From positions 22,661,001 to 22,725,000 of the forward strand of contig NC_059478.1 in the NCBI RefSeq assembly GCF_018139145.2: a stretch of 64,000 bases of DNA. The letters are read 5' to 3'. How positions within the stretch are numbered: the stretch's first letter is position 1; every line of letters starts with the position of its first letter. This DNA comes from Gymnogyps californianus. Lineage: Eukaryota > Chordata > Aves > Accipitriformes > Cathartidae. Shown piece after piece: positions 13,363-28,451 of this stretch. Position numbers and translations under genes: made by a program. The notes beneath the pieces are model-generated. The model did no database searches, was not told the origin of the DNA, and was given only the letters and a program-made list of their open reading frames with translations.

Positions 13363-16300
13363 CTGAAAATGGAACATTTTAAAATTATACATCAAAAAAA
13401 TACACCAAGAGAGCATGTAAATGAGTGAAATCATTTCAACATTCTCTCTCATCTTCACACCTTCACAGCATCAATGCATCCCAGTTGCAAAGTAAATATT
13501 TCCAGGTATGTAACATTTATCATCCTAGAAATCCTCTAATGTTTTACATAGGATGTACACGTGTCTCTGTTGAACTACTTCTGCTGAACCTTGAGCAGAG
13601 GATGACAACCAGCCAGAGAATACCCTCCAAAACCAGGATTAAGTTGAGCAAGGAATAAAAACTTATCCAGAATTTGAGCTAACAAAGCATGCCAAGACTG
13701 TTCCAGAGATGGATTTTTTCAAGGATAAAGGCCACTGGTAGATCAGAACATTTTTATGAAAGGTATTTATTTTTTCATATTTTCCAAATTAAAGTCTGCA
13801 ACAGGAATATAGCACCTTGATTTCATCAAGAAGATTCACACGTTTTAAGCTGCAACAGAACATAATTTATTGACACCAGAGGGTTTAGAGGTTTCTAGGA
13901 AAATTTAAGCCATGGTGACAAAGGCCACCAATACCCCTTCTCTTGCCAGTGGAGACACAGAGGGTTTCATTCACCTGTGGAGGTGCTGCACATGGACAGA
14001 CCTCCACCAGCAACACCACTGCCGGAGCCAATAGTTTCACATGGGTGGAGGCATCAGTCTTCCAGTATAGCTCAGCAGGACTGCTTCGGGCAGAGGATAC
14101 CCAAGAGCTACACCAGCCCAGTAAGTTGTGGCTGGCCTCCCCGCTTTGCAGAGCTGCAACGTAGGCTGTGAAACACCAGCCCTAGTGAAACACACGCCGC
14201 TGGGGCTCCTGCCCGGCAGAGCCCTCCTTTACAGGCTTTCTGCCACTGAGGTTTTGTAACCTGAGTTCCTGTGTGAAGAAAGTCTGACTCTGCAAAGCCA
14301 GGAATCTGCCACAGGATGGTAAATTATCTCTCTCTATTATTAATGCTAAAAGCACATGAAGACTTTTTTGGTAGAAAGATGAAACATTGTAAGGCTTTCA
14401 GTTCCAAAGCCTTTAGCGATACAGTTATTTAACTAAGAAACGGGATATTTTACAACTGATGCTATGAGTACACTGATTTATTGGGTGATGAGAGTTAGGG
14501 TCAGTCTGTCCGAGTGCAGAGGGTCGTATTTTCACAAAGACACATTGTAAAAAAAAAATAAAAAATAAAAAATAATAATGAATGAAGAGAGAAAACTACC
14601 GCTCAAGATTCCAGTAAACCTATTTTACTCCTTTTTAAATGCTTCTCTGTATTCCTAGGCCCTACCTATAGCTTGCAGGTCACCACATCTGAATATAAAC
14701 TTGAGTGGAACAGAGTGAACACATAAAAGGAGACTGTACTAGTTTGATTAAGCATTTGATCAAGCTTTTCTGTATGGACATCTATGGGAGCAACGAAGAG
14801 AGCCCCTAGGAACATTCCTAAGGAAGCTGGTAAGACTGGCAGAAGCACAGCTGGGAACCGGTGCAAGGAGGAGGAGGAATGTCTGAGCACCGAGCCAACA
14901 CAAACACCTAGAAGTCAGTTCCCTGAATCTGCTTTTCACCCCACAACCGTGGGGCACATTCCTCTCTGACATCAGCAGCCCACCCAAACTTGGACAACTC
15001 CTTTGGCTTCTGCACAGGATGTTTTCTCAGGACAGTCCTACATTTTATTTATTAGAGGTCTAATACCACAAGCCAAACTCAGACAGAATACTCCTTACTC
15101 ATGCAAGCAGGACTGGGCAGCAAATGACAGCACAACAGAGCTCATAGACCAATGTCCTCATCCAATATACCGCATGCTTGACTTAATACAGACATATAGC
15201 TTCCTCATCTGCTTCTTGATGTACTTCAAAATTCCGTTTGTTCTTCTCCCGCATTCTGCAAACTTAATAAATGCCAAATCCAATGCAATTTCATGCCCAG
15301 AAGAGGAAGCAGTAGGTGTTGCCATCTAGGAAAAGCAGCTCCATCCAGATTTTGGAAAACTGTATTATTTTCTCGCGTGTTACCTAGCAAACTTGTGACA
15401 TTCCTTTCCATTTAGTAGTAATCACCTCTAAGTGAATCTATTCGTTTGCTGTTCAACTTGCTGGATCAACATAAAGTACCTCTGTTTTGATTATGGATTT
15501 AGATAAAGTAAATCACGACAACAAGGAGATATGATACATAATTTTATGGATACTGATACTTGGAGAAGCTTCATTCAGAGCATTTAAGTTACCTCTTCTG
15601 AATCCTGGACACACAAAAAATAATATATCTGAACTCACAAGTAGCAAGTAGAGCTTATGTACCTAGCTAAATTCTTAAGCAACTCAGCTGTGAATCCCTG
15701 TATTGGAAATAATAAGATAAAATCTACATTATCTACAAATTTTGTTTCATAAAACAAGACCTTTCTAGCCGTACTACTTCTATTATTTGGGAGTGATATG
15801 CAGAAATTAAACCATGTTTCCTTTCTTGTATCACTAAAACCAACATAAAATGATATCCCAACTTTCTGAAGTTCTGAGAGGCTGAGATTTCCATATAGGC
15901 CTGGACTAAGACAGAGAATCTCAGTCCAACCCCAAGCATGAGCATTTTTATCCTAAAACACTTGTGGCAGAGCAGCAGTAGTGACAGACATGTTACCATT
16001 GCATTGTCTCTTGAGTACGAAGTGAGATAGCTTCTCACTGCTCCAAACAGCCTGCACTGTACTGGGAGCTCTTCCATGTCTTCTGAGAAAACACATAAGA
16101 AAACTGCAAGCAACTAAAGCCAACTGCATGCAAAGACAGGGCAAAGAGGAGACCATGTCCTGGCTACTGGAGCCTTTCTAAAGTCATCTGATGATTTCTA
16201 GAACAAGACTCTAAACTCCAGCTGAAGAGCTGTAGAATGGAGTGTGGTCAATATAAATTATTATTTCTATCACGTTTTCATGGTCAATTTTTTAATCTAA

Positions 16301-19300
16301 ATTTAAATTCTTAAAATACTATTCCAAAGTCAGTTTGAAATCATAAATGATAAAAAGGCCTAATATGCTACCAGCTGTTTAATAAAGGATTTCACTGAAG
16401 CAAAACACGCCAACAGTCTGTATTTGCTCCCTAGGTGCAAGAAAGTCGTGTCACTGAACTGGCACAAGTCACCGGCTCAGAAAGGACACTTCTTCTTATT
16501 TGACTAATACTGTTCCATAATTAGTTCAAAGTCAAGAAACCAATTCAAAGACTTTTTTTTCCTTCCCTGTAGGTCCATCAGGTTAGTATAATGAAGGAAT
16601 TTTGTCCTCTGTAGCCAGCAGTACACAAGTGGGGAAGCAAAAAGAGGCAACACGATTGCATCGTATCTAGTTGCCTTTGATCGCCACAACTGAATTTAAT
16701 ATTCATGCAGATTCAGCAGTATGACTCAAAAAATTAATCCCCAGCTGGTAAATAATAAACGTAACTCATGACATTTTCTAACATATTGAGAAATGTAAAA
16801 ATCCAAGTAGCATTTTGCTGAGTTATACAATGTTTATATGAACACAGCTGTAGTATGTCTCCCTGGTTTGCAAAAAAATTAAAGTATCACATGATGTAAC
16901 TAATACAACTCAAATTTTCTTTAGGAAAGTAACCATAAAAGCATAACTGTAAAAGTGACTTTTTAAACCAAGGCTGCCTGCTTGTAAGATATAAAATTAC
17001 TCTGACTCATATTAGTCCTTGATGGTTTAAGAAAAGACCTGAGAATTCCCTGTCCCTAAAAATAAATACAGAGAAATCAAATTTGTGTCAAGCAAGGACT
17101 TGACACAATACATTAAACTTCTCCATCCTTTTTGTCCAATTTTAGGCTTCACTAAAACCAAAGCTCACTTTGCAAGATCCAGAACGTCTGATGGAAAAGT
17201 TTTGAAAACATTTTGAAATTTTGACTTCTACAATTTCGCATCTAGCAGATAGCATCAGAGAATTGCCATTTCCTTTAGGGACAAAGCTCAGTGCAACAAA
17301 CTGAAAAAAATTGCTCCAAAGCTTCACACCACTCTCCAAATATAAACAGCATGACTTTAATTTCCCTTCCAATTGGATCTCAATTATATGAGAACAACTA
17401 ATAAGCTAAATGGCAGTGCTGCTTAGTCACATTCCTGTTAGTACTCAAGGACAGCCAATCAAAACAAGAAGCAGACTTTACAGCTAGTTAGGAAATAAGA
17501 CAAACTGTAATGCTACTTTGATGCATTTCAGCACATAGGCTCTAAATCCAGGTTCTATCCTTGACTTCAGGAAGCTGGATAAAAACCAGTCACCAAGAGA
17601 TTGACATGGAAAGCAGAGCAGACAAATATCAGAAATTCTCTTCCTCTGTAGCTCAGCCTTCAGGCTCCACTTCCCTGTGGGAACCTTGCAGACCCTCCCA
17701 AACCTCTTCCTCTTCCTTTGCATTTCATTACAAGCACTTCTGAGAATTTCCATTCATGGAAGAAAGTCCGTGTTTTTTTCAGTATTTGCAGAGTACTTAC
17801 ATTTTGCCACTGATGCCTGTGTCGAATCCAGAGGTGCATATCCCCTTCTCCTAAACCACACAGGACTCAAGGCAGTATTCTACTGATTATGTCCCACTCC
17901 ATGGAAACAAAAAATACATAATTATTTTGAATTTCCAGAAGTTTTTGGAACTTCCATTATTCATACGTGCTACAAAGAAGCTGCAGTCTGCTATAGGTAA
18001 GAGCTGATAGAAGATGATATTTTGTAGTACTCTATAAACACAAACTGTAAGAAAAATGTTTGCAAAAAAGGGGGAGAGGGAAATCAAAATATATCTATCT
18101 TCATATTTTATGTACCACTTTATATCCCCTAAGAACAGCCATTAGAAAAGAAACACTGACAGCAAATTGCCTATATCATTGCGATATAGATATTGCAGTA
18201 TATAAACCAAGCATTTGTTGCAACAGTTGAGTATGCTTCATTTGATTTTTTATGTGATTCTATATAAGTCCATTTAAAAGTAAGGGCTTCCAAGAAAAAT
18301 ATGTAGCACACCACTTCTGCCATCAAAATGTTAGTACACACACTGTACTACTTATGCCACATAATGCTTATGTTATAGATCTGCAACATGCTTTTCCCCT
18401 AAAGTTTTCCTTTCCCTTTTTAAAAGAAAAACACGAACCATACTTTCAACTTTTATATACCAGATGATCATTTGGCCTAGCAAGTAAATTTTAACAGAGC
18501 ACAGTGATTTTATAAAAAATGTGTATTTAAAAAGGAATTGGAGAAGACAAAATGCATTAACAAGTTTTCCTCCACATTAAAGTCCAGAGGGTACTTTTAA
18601 GGGGATATGTAATACTTCCATGTCTAAAGTTTTGCAGGATCAGCTCTTGACAAGTAGCAGCAAAATAAGGGAGTACCCTTTCCTCTCATGTACACTTCTG
18701 TGAAAAAATAATAATGCCACTAAAAATTAACAATGGATCCACTGGCTCACTATTCAGTTGGGAAAAAATCTGTGTCTACCTCCCGAAATCAAGTTCTAGT
18801 CCAAAACAGGTAAATCAAGGATGGTAACTAACACCTGCCATGATATGCATCCTTAAACATGCAAGTTTACTTATTATCCTGTTAAAGGCAGCTAGTCTGA
18901 GAAAGACTTTTTCCCTATCAATCAGGGCTGCAGTCTCTCTCGGGAAACGCGGAACCCAAATGAGAAACAGACAGAAAAGATTTGGATGACCAGAGGTAGC
19001 TGAGGTTGCAAAAACATTTTGTAGAAGTTTATTTAGCCTCCATGTGCTCCATATTTACCCCCCTTAAAATGGAGCTGCGTAAACCTTTTGGAGGTATTGT
19101 AAAGCTAAAGGCACTCAGAGCTCAGAGGTGTTCCCAAAGCACTACCGCTGTGATAAAAGTCAAAAAAGTACAGAGAAAACAGAAGAACACAACATTTTCC
19201 ATGAAGCAAATGAAAATAGTTTCTAATATTCCTTTCTCAGACATAGTTGATTCTGTGACCAGGCAATTTCTTACCAGCCGATGATGCTGCTTCATGAACA

Positions 19301-22300
19301 GGGTACCACTCAGGACATGTGCCTTTTCTCACGTTGGCAAGATCAAAGCTTTGAAACGGTATGCCCAAGCACCCCTCTGAATTGGTAGGGCAGATCTCAC
19401 ATCAACTGAGCGCCAAAGAAAGGACTGCAGTGCAGCAGCATATATACGACACTGCAGCCATGACACTAAATTAAGGCTCTGGGTGTTTGCCAGCCAGCAG
19501 CTCAGCTCTGTCTGACCTCGCCGTGTGATCCCTTCTCGCTGAGGCTGTTCAGTTCTTCTGAGCTTTCTGCTCTCCTCACGCAGGCTCAGGTCTGCAGAGG
19601 ACTCACAGTCTATTGCACTCCGTTACTGTGCCGTTAGAGTCAAGTGTGACATTTTCACCATCTGTGTTTTTACAGCTTTATGCAAAATATTTATGTATGG
19701 CAACACACTTTCTGAACAAACATTTGGAAATGTCATTTGAAATGAGATTTTTATGTATGCAAGAATTTGTCAAAATTACTGAAAAAAAGTAAAGTGCCAC
19801 AACGTTATATTCACTATTTATATTTTATTAACTGCCTTTGGCATTATCATGCTCTATATAAGGCAGGAATGCAATTATGAAGTAAGCCTCATAAACAGAA
19901 GGATTTTTTGTGTGTGCATAAGCTTGCAAACATTAAATGAAAGTGAAGCTTTTATTTTCTGTCAACTTTCCCCTTAGACACTACCTATTTGCATCTGTTT
20001 TGCAGTAACATAAATTCAGGTTGGGCTTGAATGAAGCATTCCAGGCCACCTCTCTCTGTTTCTCAAAAAGAATCCAGGTATTTCTATCTTGGACTGACAG
20101 TCCTTTTTCCTTCTTTCCTTTCCTCCCCCTCAAAATTAGAAATACTTTGGTTCAACTAGCTGGCAATGTAATTACTCTCACAGCTTAATTTATTAACTCA
20201 TTTGAAAGGAAAGCAGAATGGATATGGATAAGAAGATTTTAGCATTGAAAACAGTAGATGACTCACTTGATAATGAAAAGACATAGTGTCCATACCAAAG
20301 TCAAATAAACAACCTGTTTCCTGAGCTACATGTTTTAAAGTTACAAGAAAGCCTGTTTCCATACAGCGAGGAATGTATTGCTGCCTAACAACAAGGCCTA
20401 TAACAAAAATCTCTTGTACAAAAAAATTAATTTTACAGATAAAATTAAAATATTCTTTACCCAGCAATGCTGAGAGAAACTTTACAGGACAACTGCTAGA
20501 CCTCTTGGGACCAGAAAACAATAGAGTATTTCTAATACTGCATAATAAGGACCATCCTGAGAAACACAAACGATTCAAATAAATAAGTATTTAGGGATGT
20601 AAGGACTATACATATTCAGGATCCATTTATTCTTCAATTAGGGTCAGTTGGGTAAAGCTTCAAACCCTGGAAATGGCCTATAACTTCTCTTTTATTGCTT
20701 TGCCTTTTCAGGTTTTCACACTCATTTGGAAAACAATCACATCTTTATTGCTTAAATAAATATTCTCATTGATTCAGGAGCACTAGAACTTCTCTCACTA
20801 ATACTCTACAAATACCCAAAGAATCACAAATAACACATAATACTGGGGAGGAAAAGAACTGTCTGAATACAGAAAAAAAGAGACAATGTACAGACAACCT
20901 GGAGGAAAAAGGAGCTGCAAAGGTCCATAATTATAGAATTAATTCATCATTTAATTACTGTTATGCACGGGATCAAATCAATAGCTTAGAAGTGAACTGT
21001 CTTTTCAAACATCACCATGTTCATGCTGCTTCATTACTAAAGTCATCCTCCACTGTATTTACATGTCTGAGGAGAGATACAATATAGATTCAGCAACCAG
21101 AGGCAAATCTTCCACTTAGATCTTTGAGAGCAAGAAAATGTTCTTCTATAGGGAATGCATGATCTGCCAATTCTTACCTGGCCATTTTTTCAATTCTCTC
21201 AGATTTGTTACTTTTGTCTAAGAATCCAAGAATTAGGCTGAATTCTCTAAGGGTTCCTTGGACAGGTCACTCCCTGATTTCAGAGGAATGGCACATACAT
21301 GCAGGCTTTCAGGGCAAATACCACTGAATCCAGAGATATCCATACATATTAGAAGTGTTAAAAGAAGGGAGAAGAATTTCACAGTGAGTCAGTCATGATA
21401 TATAGTGGCCTTTTCACCTCTTCTAGAATTCAGGAATGCAGATGGCTTTGATGTGTGACTGAGCCTGCAAGACCTCAAGTAACAACAGGTCTAAAAAATT
21501 GAAGAACCTTCTCTATTGTCTACCAATGGAGTCAGACCTTCAGTTTAATTATCTGAGAAATCATGGTGTTTATTACATGGGTGTAGGGGGAAAATAAGGA
21601 GGAAAAAAAAAAAGATATATTAATTTGTAATTATATTTTATGTACGTTTATGTTTACCATGTATGCAACATACACAGTGGAGGAAAATGAAATCTTTTTA
21701 AAGATGGATTGGAGTCATAGTCACCTAATGACTTGGTGCTATCTGATTCGCAGCATTTGCACATCTGGCTGGAGGCAAAGGAAGATGTGATGAGTTCCTT
21801 TCATGTTATTTTTTACAAAATCACCTTTATTAAAGTGACTTATTCTATATTTCATTCCAGAGAAGTACACTAAGAAGCTATGAATGGAAATATCAAGGCT
21901 AATGAATTAGCAATATATTTATCAAGTTGGAATATATAATTTGCAATTATTTTTTTCTTTAATGTTGGCAAATAAGGGACTGCTGTGCAGTTGGACCACC
22001 TTTTAGGTGGACGAGGGAAGAGAAAAATCAAATCTCCATTTACGAGTGATTTATTTCTCACTACTTCTGCAAACGCGCACTCCTGGTAAAAAGTGGCTTC
22101 AATTTTATTTTCAACTCACTAATGAACTGTAAATTCTAAAACAAATTGCTACCACTTACATGGATCCTCACCTCCTCCCTGCTTCACCTTCTGTTTTAAC
22201 ACCTTTCCATGCAGTGAGGCAGACAGGAACACAGCTGGCCACATCCCCACCAGCACAAGAGTCTTCCTCCCCACATCCTCACGTCCTGATGTTGGTCATA

Positions 22301-23483
22301 ACATGGGTGACGAGGTTGCTCACGGGCAGACTCACTACATCCTTTACATCTTCCCTCACTCCCGTAACTTTGGGGTGGCCGTGCAGCCCATGCACAGCCA
22401 GCTTACGCAGGGTTCAAGCCACCTGAGGCAGCTGGCAGCACACAGGTCCGGAACAGCAAGTAGGGGACCAGCTGGAAATCAGTCATTAACTTCCATTTTT
22501 CCAATGACAAAGCAACCTTTGGTTTCTGTGAGTTTAGTATTGAGGCCTAATTGTCTTTAAAACCTCAGTTCAGGACATCCCTCACACAAAGGCTCATCTT
22601 CAGCCTTCTTCAGGAAATCATGCAGAAACACAACTCCAATGCCATTCAAACCCGCCCTTCGGCATGCGTCTCCGAATGAGGTCTTCACATGGCTCATTAA
22701 AAAGAGGAGCTAAAAGTGAGCTCATGAGCTGCTCTCCACTCCCTGCTCTGTCTGGAGTAGGTAAGAGCAGTTCTTCAGCAAGAGACAGTATATTACCTAC
22801 AACATGGCTCAGGTTCATTCAGCTGCTCAGCTATTACACCTCATTGGATATGAGAATGAATCCAAAAGAATGAGTCGCAATTACTAAAACTTTACTGTAA
22901 CTCCTGGTGTAAACCCTTTCTGCAATGTTATGCTACCCAACCATTACTATTTCTAAAAGCACATACACAGAACTCACGACGGGATCGTGCTCCTGTTCTG
23001 CTGGGCACTGTGCACACACACAGTAAACAGGCACCTTCCTTCCTCAGGGAGCTTGTAACCCAAACTGCAATTCAGCAATTTCTGAATATTTTAATTTAAA
23101 ATTTAAGTCTTAAAAGCATATGAAATAGGAATTACTGCTCTGTTTTAAATCTAAACAGCATATTCCCCAGAAGAGGATCCAAATACTGTGCACTCTCAGA
23201 CATGAACTGATTCTATACTACTATTGAGACAAGTAGCTTCTGCTAGAAAGCATTTATAATCACCATGTAAAACTTAAGATAATGAATTAATACCATAATA
23301 AATATCTCACAGAATATATGAATGTATATCACACCCGGATGTCTGTCATGTTATACCTGGTGCGGATGAAGGAACTTTCTGGAGTTGTTCCATTTGAGTG
23401 TATTTGTCCCTGAGACTTTTCAGCAAGTTTACCATTTAAAGTCTTTAGATAGTCAGGAAAGAGAGCTTTCCTAAAATAACCAT

Positions 23484-23545
23484 CCAAAAATGGTTATGCC
23501 GTGTATGACATTTTCCAAAAATGGTTATGCAGTGTATGATATTTT
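23484..23545. repeat. 31-bp tandem duplication
   Basis: Two adjacent copies of a 31-bp unit beginning CCAAAAATGGTTATGC (23484-23514 and 23515-23545) differ at two positions. It lies in PTGFR intron 2 and overlaps no gene. Confidence 0.95.
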
Positions 23546-24623
23546 CAAGCAAGAAAGGCCTGAATAAGTGTAATATCTAGGAAATAGGAAGAATTCTCTT
23601 CTATCAAATAAAATTGGAATGTATGTCAAATTGACTTACTGTTTAATATCAAGCACAGAATCCAAAAACTTTACCAACTGAATAAATAAGGGGAGGTTAT
23701 GAATGGCAAATTTATTTGGCTGAAGTTTTCAGAACTTGATTTTCTGAGATGTCAACTTCAAAATTGAAAAAAAATCAGAATTTTCAGTGAAAGTCACTGA
23801 CATCTATTTGGAACAAAATATTGTGTTTCAATTTATAGATCTTTATGGTTTAATTCCATATATATAATATAAACGTAAAAATCAAGCAGCAAGCAATTTT
23901 GAAAGAAAAACAGGACCACATTGTTTTGAAAATGCAATGTTCTCACATGACTGGAAACCTGCCTTCCCTACTTTTTCTCTCCAGAACAAACCAATCTCAT
24001 TGCATTCTGATGGCACTGCATTTTCAGAAAAAGGCTTTATATAAGTTTTTCCAAACAGCACAAGTAAACACAGATAACAAAAACTATAATTATGCTTCCC
24101 CAAAAGCCTCTGGTAAAGGACAATCTGTCAATCTCAGCTCTTCTTCCTTCCCTGGTTCATACCATTACTGCAGGACAATATGCTGATCACCGTCCATTTC
24201 TTCTCCAGAACTTCTTTCCTGTTGAGACAGTATCTCAGCTGCTCAACTCCCTGACTTCTGTGAGAGGGAGGTAAACACTTGAATTACAAATATAGCCACA
24301 ATTAATATAGAGTTTCTAAGCACTCTATGATAAACTACGCCCTGGCCCACACTTAAAGACATTTTTTTAAAATGATTCATATTTCTCAGAAAGACTAAGG
24401 CCTGTAAGATCTCTACAAACTGTAAAAGATGAAAATAGGAACAGACCAATTCTGAACACTGAAACAGTACCTTTGAAATTCAGTATCATTTTATGTGGCT
24501 ATACTCTAAAATGATGCTCATTCCATTTCTCATCTAACCTGGTGGAAATTTGCCAGCTGTGTCTCTTAAGAATCCAAAATAAAAGAAAGATTTCTACAAC
24601 CAATACTAAAAAAAGGCATGAAC

Positions 24624-25183
24624 ATAGAATCATAGAATAATAGAATGGTTTGCGTTGGAAGGTACCTTAAAGATCCTCTAGTTCCAACCCCCCTGCCATG
24701 GGCAGGGACACCTTCCACTAGACCAGGTTGCTCAAAGCCCCATCCAGCCTGGCCTTGAACACTTCCAGGGATGGGGCATCCACAGCTTCTTTGGGCAACC
24801 TGTTCCAGTGCCTCACCACCCTCACAGTAAAGAATTTCTTCCTAATATCTAATCTTAATCTACCCTCTTTCAGTTTAAAACCGTTACCCCTCGTCCTATC
24901 ACTACACACCCTGATAAAAGAGTCCCTCCTCATCTTTCCTGTGTGCCCCCTTTAAGTACTGGAAGGCTGCTATAAGGTCTCCCTGGAGCCTTCTCTTCTG
25001 CAGGCTGAACAACCTCAACTCTCTCAGCCTGTCCTCATAGGAGAGGTGCTCCAGCCCCCTGATCATCTTTGTGGCCCTCCTCTGGACCCACTCCAACAGG
25101 TCCATGTCTTTTTTACGCTGGGGGCCCCATAGCTAAATGCGGTACTCCAGGCGGGGTATCATGAGAGCGGAGTAGAGGGGGAG
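24624..25183 (-). mobile_element. CR1 LINE, 5'-truncated, minus orientation
   Basis: This is a 3'-terminal CR1 non-LTR retrotransposon copy inside PTGFR intron 2. On the minus strand it carries the C-terminal part of the CR1 reverse-transcriptase ORF (25105-24902 in one frame, with [19 protein letters not shown]; then 24933-24718 in a second frame, with RVVRHWNRLPKEAVDAPSLEVF and ending ALSNLV). A short 3' UTR follows (matching the avian form, with GTTGGAA motifs), and the end has the typical ATTCTATG-type repeats (24624-24650). The frame change near 24905-24935 and the loss of all upstream sequence make it a dead copy. The low visible divergence in the 3' part suggests a comparatively young insertion by CR1 standards, though age cannot be measured here. 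Confidence 0.95.
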
Positions 25184-28100
25184 AAAGAAAACATCTTATC
25201 CAAGGGTTTCTAGTAGCATAGAAACACATCTGAATAGGTGGATTGAATTTTTAAATGCATTGTATTAAACTTTGTTATTCTCTCTCTGCAAACACCTGCA
25301 ATTTTTTTCCATGGAGTATTTTCATGGTGACACACAAAAGCACGCTCGAATTGTCTGACTTGCTGCTTAAACTGTACTCCGCAGGAAACTAAGCTAAAAA
25401 GACACTTCTGCCTTGAGACTAACAAAAACTTCAATCAAAATAAGTGTTCTCTTTCCTCTTAACCCCTAAAATCAGGTATTTATTCCAAAATATCTTTTGG
25501 GCCATAATATTAGGAATGACACTAACATTTCAGCGATTGAACCTTGAGTATCAGAAGCTCATTCAGAGGAACTCAAGCAAGAATAGTAATTGAATTTGCA
25601 CAGTGTTAACGGATGTATTGAGAAACTCGGCAAGCAATTAAAAGGCCATGATATGAGCGAGAGTGAGAGCCCTTTTTCTAGTGTAGTTTGAAAGACAAGC
25701 AAACTCATAGGAGATTTTTTTTTCTTTCCAGAGGAACTCAGGGAGCATTTTATTCAGTCAAACAGCTGCTCCTGATCTGACCTCTTCTGACACAACAAGG
25801 CCTGGAAGAGAAATAACAACCTGCAGTCGACAATAACCGTTACCGTATTGATGCTTCGGACTAGACATAAAGAGGCGTATCTAGCAGGCCTTCTGCTAGC
25901 AAAGAGCTTTTTTCCTTTCCCTATGAAATTAGTTCATTTATTAAAACCTTTGTGGCAGAAGTGGGCTCCTGAGATGGGTTTGCATCCGGCCCAAAAGATG
26001 CAATGACAACGACCAACGGGCATTCCCGTGGAGGTCCTGCAGTAGGTCACTTCTCCTGTGCCCGCCAGCCTGCCGCAGGCAGGGTGCGAAGTGTAGCCCA
26101 GACCCAACTCGAACCACATCTTCTTTACTCTGACAATACATCCCATCTCTGTACAGTGTCAACAGACAACCGTTGTAGCAAAACATGACAAGAATTCAAT
26201 GACAAAAGCCAGCACAAACATAGTCATTATCATTGATTATCTTCCTTAAAATCTGAATCTTGAAAAAGACAAAGTGTGTTTTTCCCCTGTGAAAGTAAAT
26301 TTTACAATAGCATTCAAAGCTGCAAGGTTAGCTAAACATGTCTAAGAGTATCTCCTTCAGTCTTCAGAAACAGATGACTGGAAATTGAAAGCCTAATTTA
26401 TTCTTTTTCAAAAGAAAAGATCACTCTCCTTGTTGACAGTGCCTATGCAGGCACAACGAGCTCACGGAGGCTGCAGCTTTGACTAACAACATGTTTTGCT
26501 AGTGTAAGAGAATACGCTTCTGCAGAGCAGCCACCCATGAGATCTGGGGTGGCTGTACTGTACATGGCGACAAGGGCCTCACTGGCAAAGCAAGGATCTG
26601 CATCTTGGGACATCTTGTGTCTGCTTCTCCTTAGCTGCATTTTCTGATTATGAAAATCATCCGTCACGAGAGCACAAGAGAAGGGACAAATTTTTAAGTA
26701 ACTATTTTGTTGTAGGGACAATACAACCAGCAATATTTGAAGGCATACAAACAGCATTAATAAAGCAATGAGCTCATATACATGATGCCCACTGCACATA
26801 TAAGCATAAGGCAGTATAACAGAAATTTAAACTGCCCGCTTATTAAAGAATACAGAAAACAGGAATGGAGGGAGACGCTTCAAGGGTAACATGGGTATGA
26901 ACTCCTGGCAAAGTGTCACTGTGCATGTATATACATGACTACACATACAAAAAGACTAAAATGAGATGCACAGAGGATTGCCTTGTACAACAAAGTACCT
27001 TATACTGTATGCAACTACGTGGCCTAGAATTTAGTTAGTGTAAAATCTGCAACCCACTGACCTCCTTCAGCACATACCAACCGTGAGCCTGTCTCAGCAC
27101 CCAAAATACCTGGTGGAGCAACCAGGGTGGGGTGGGCTGGGGTAAGGGTATTCCACCAAGAGCCTCCCTGTTAGTGCACTGCTGCCCTTCTCACCTCCTC
27201 TGGCAGCATATTCACTGAAAGGACCACTCAGACCAGCTGCAGCAGCTTCTAGGTTGGAGCGATTCAGCAAATTGTAAGCTAGATGCAGCCCTAGGTGCAC
27301 AAAAACCAACCATCAAGCCTTGTTGCATGAGACAATTTGAGGACAAGAAGTCAGAGCGAGTTCAGAGAGACGCAGTTAGCGTAACAAATTGGAAAGGGAA
27401 GAGATTACATGAGAAGAGACTGCTAGAAACTACTCTAGGCAGTAAAAAGAGCAACTGAATAAGAGCTGATTTAATCACACGAAATAAACAGCTGAGATCT
27501 TTCAAAAAAACCAGGAGTGGCTATTTTCTGCAGTAGAGGGGAGGTAAAACTGGAATGAAAGTAATCAGATAACTGCATGGAAAAAGATCTTAACAAGAAT
27601 AATTTGAATGTAAAAGTATTTTTCTCAGGCTAAGACTGTGTTCCACACATGAAAAAAGATTAGACATTTCTCCATATCATAATTTGTTCCCGTAGATAAA
27701 TTCACTCTGAAATAAAGCCCTCCTGTCCATAATTACAGAGAGTTCACTTTGCTACTCCAAAAACAAAATTTAAAATATGTTTATCCCTTGAGCCCCACAG
27801 AATTTGATGTACTGAAGTCAGAATTTGCTCATACGAACACAGCTTCAAAAACAAGCTGCTTCATGACAGGCCAGACGTCAAGTCACAGCCAAAAACCAGC
27901 TTTATATAACAATCTATTTCATCAGAGATGCTTATCACAAAATGCTCCAGCCCAACTATTTGCTTTGGGAATCCAACCCCTAGGGACCAAATTTATCCAA
28001 CAAAATTCACATATCCCTAGCAAAGGGCTAAGACTCTAGCAAAGATGAAAAAAGATAACTTACGACACAGAGAAGTTGGTATTACTAACTTCGGAACATA

Positions 28101-28398
28101 TTTTCCTGGAATGACCCATCACAAAGCAAAATTATTTGGACTGTCAGAAAAAACATGCCTCTGCAAATCATTGACTACACAGATTATCAGAAAACTCCTT
28201 AATTTCACTTGTTGCTTTTTTTGTGAATTCCCTCCCGCTCTCAACTCCTCAAAAGGAGATAAATGTTCCCCCATAAGGGAAGAAGCAGGGAGTACCTCTC
28301 ATTCTGGTACTTCATTAAGGAAAGATTCCCACACAGTGGCAGAAAACTTGAAAAAGCTGCTCACTTTTGAGGAACAGATGAGATGGAGCTTCAGGAAA

Positions 28399-28451
28399 GA
28401 AATCAGAAGGAAGAAAAGAAATCAGAAGGAAGAAAAGAAATCAGAAGGAAG
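28399..28451. repeat. 19-bp purine-rich tandem repeat
   Basis: The unit GAAATCAGAAGGAAGAAAA occurs 2.8 times without mismatch. It lies inside the 155-codon plus-strand open frame 28045-28512 and accounts for its lysine and arginine-rich segment. Confidence 0.95.

Noticed and set aside
13366..13458. N-terminal extension of the last PTGFR exon's open frame
   Set aside because: It lies upstream of a clear TTTTCAG acceptor and does not match the receptor; the TM6-TM7 junction is completed exactly by splicing from 31918.
24718..25105. Minus-strand ORFs as a host gene
   Set aside because: They are the C-terminal reverse-transcriptase frames of a truncated CR1.
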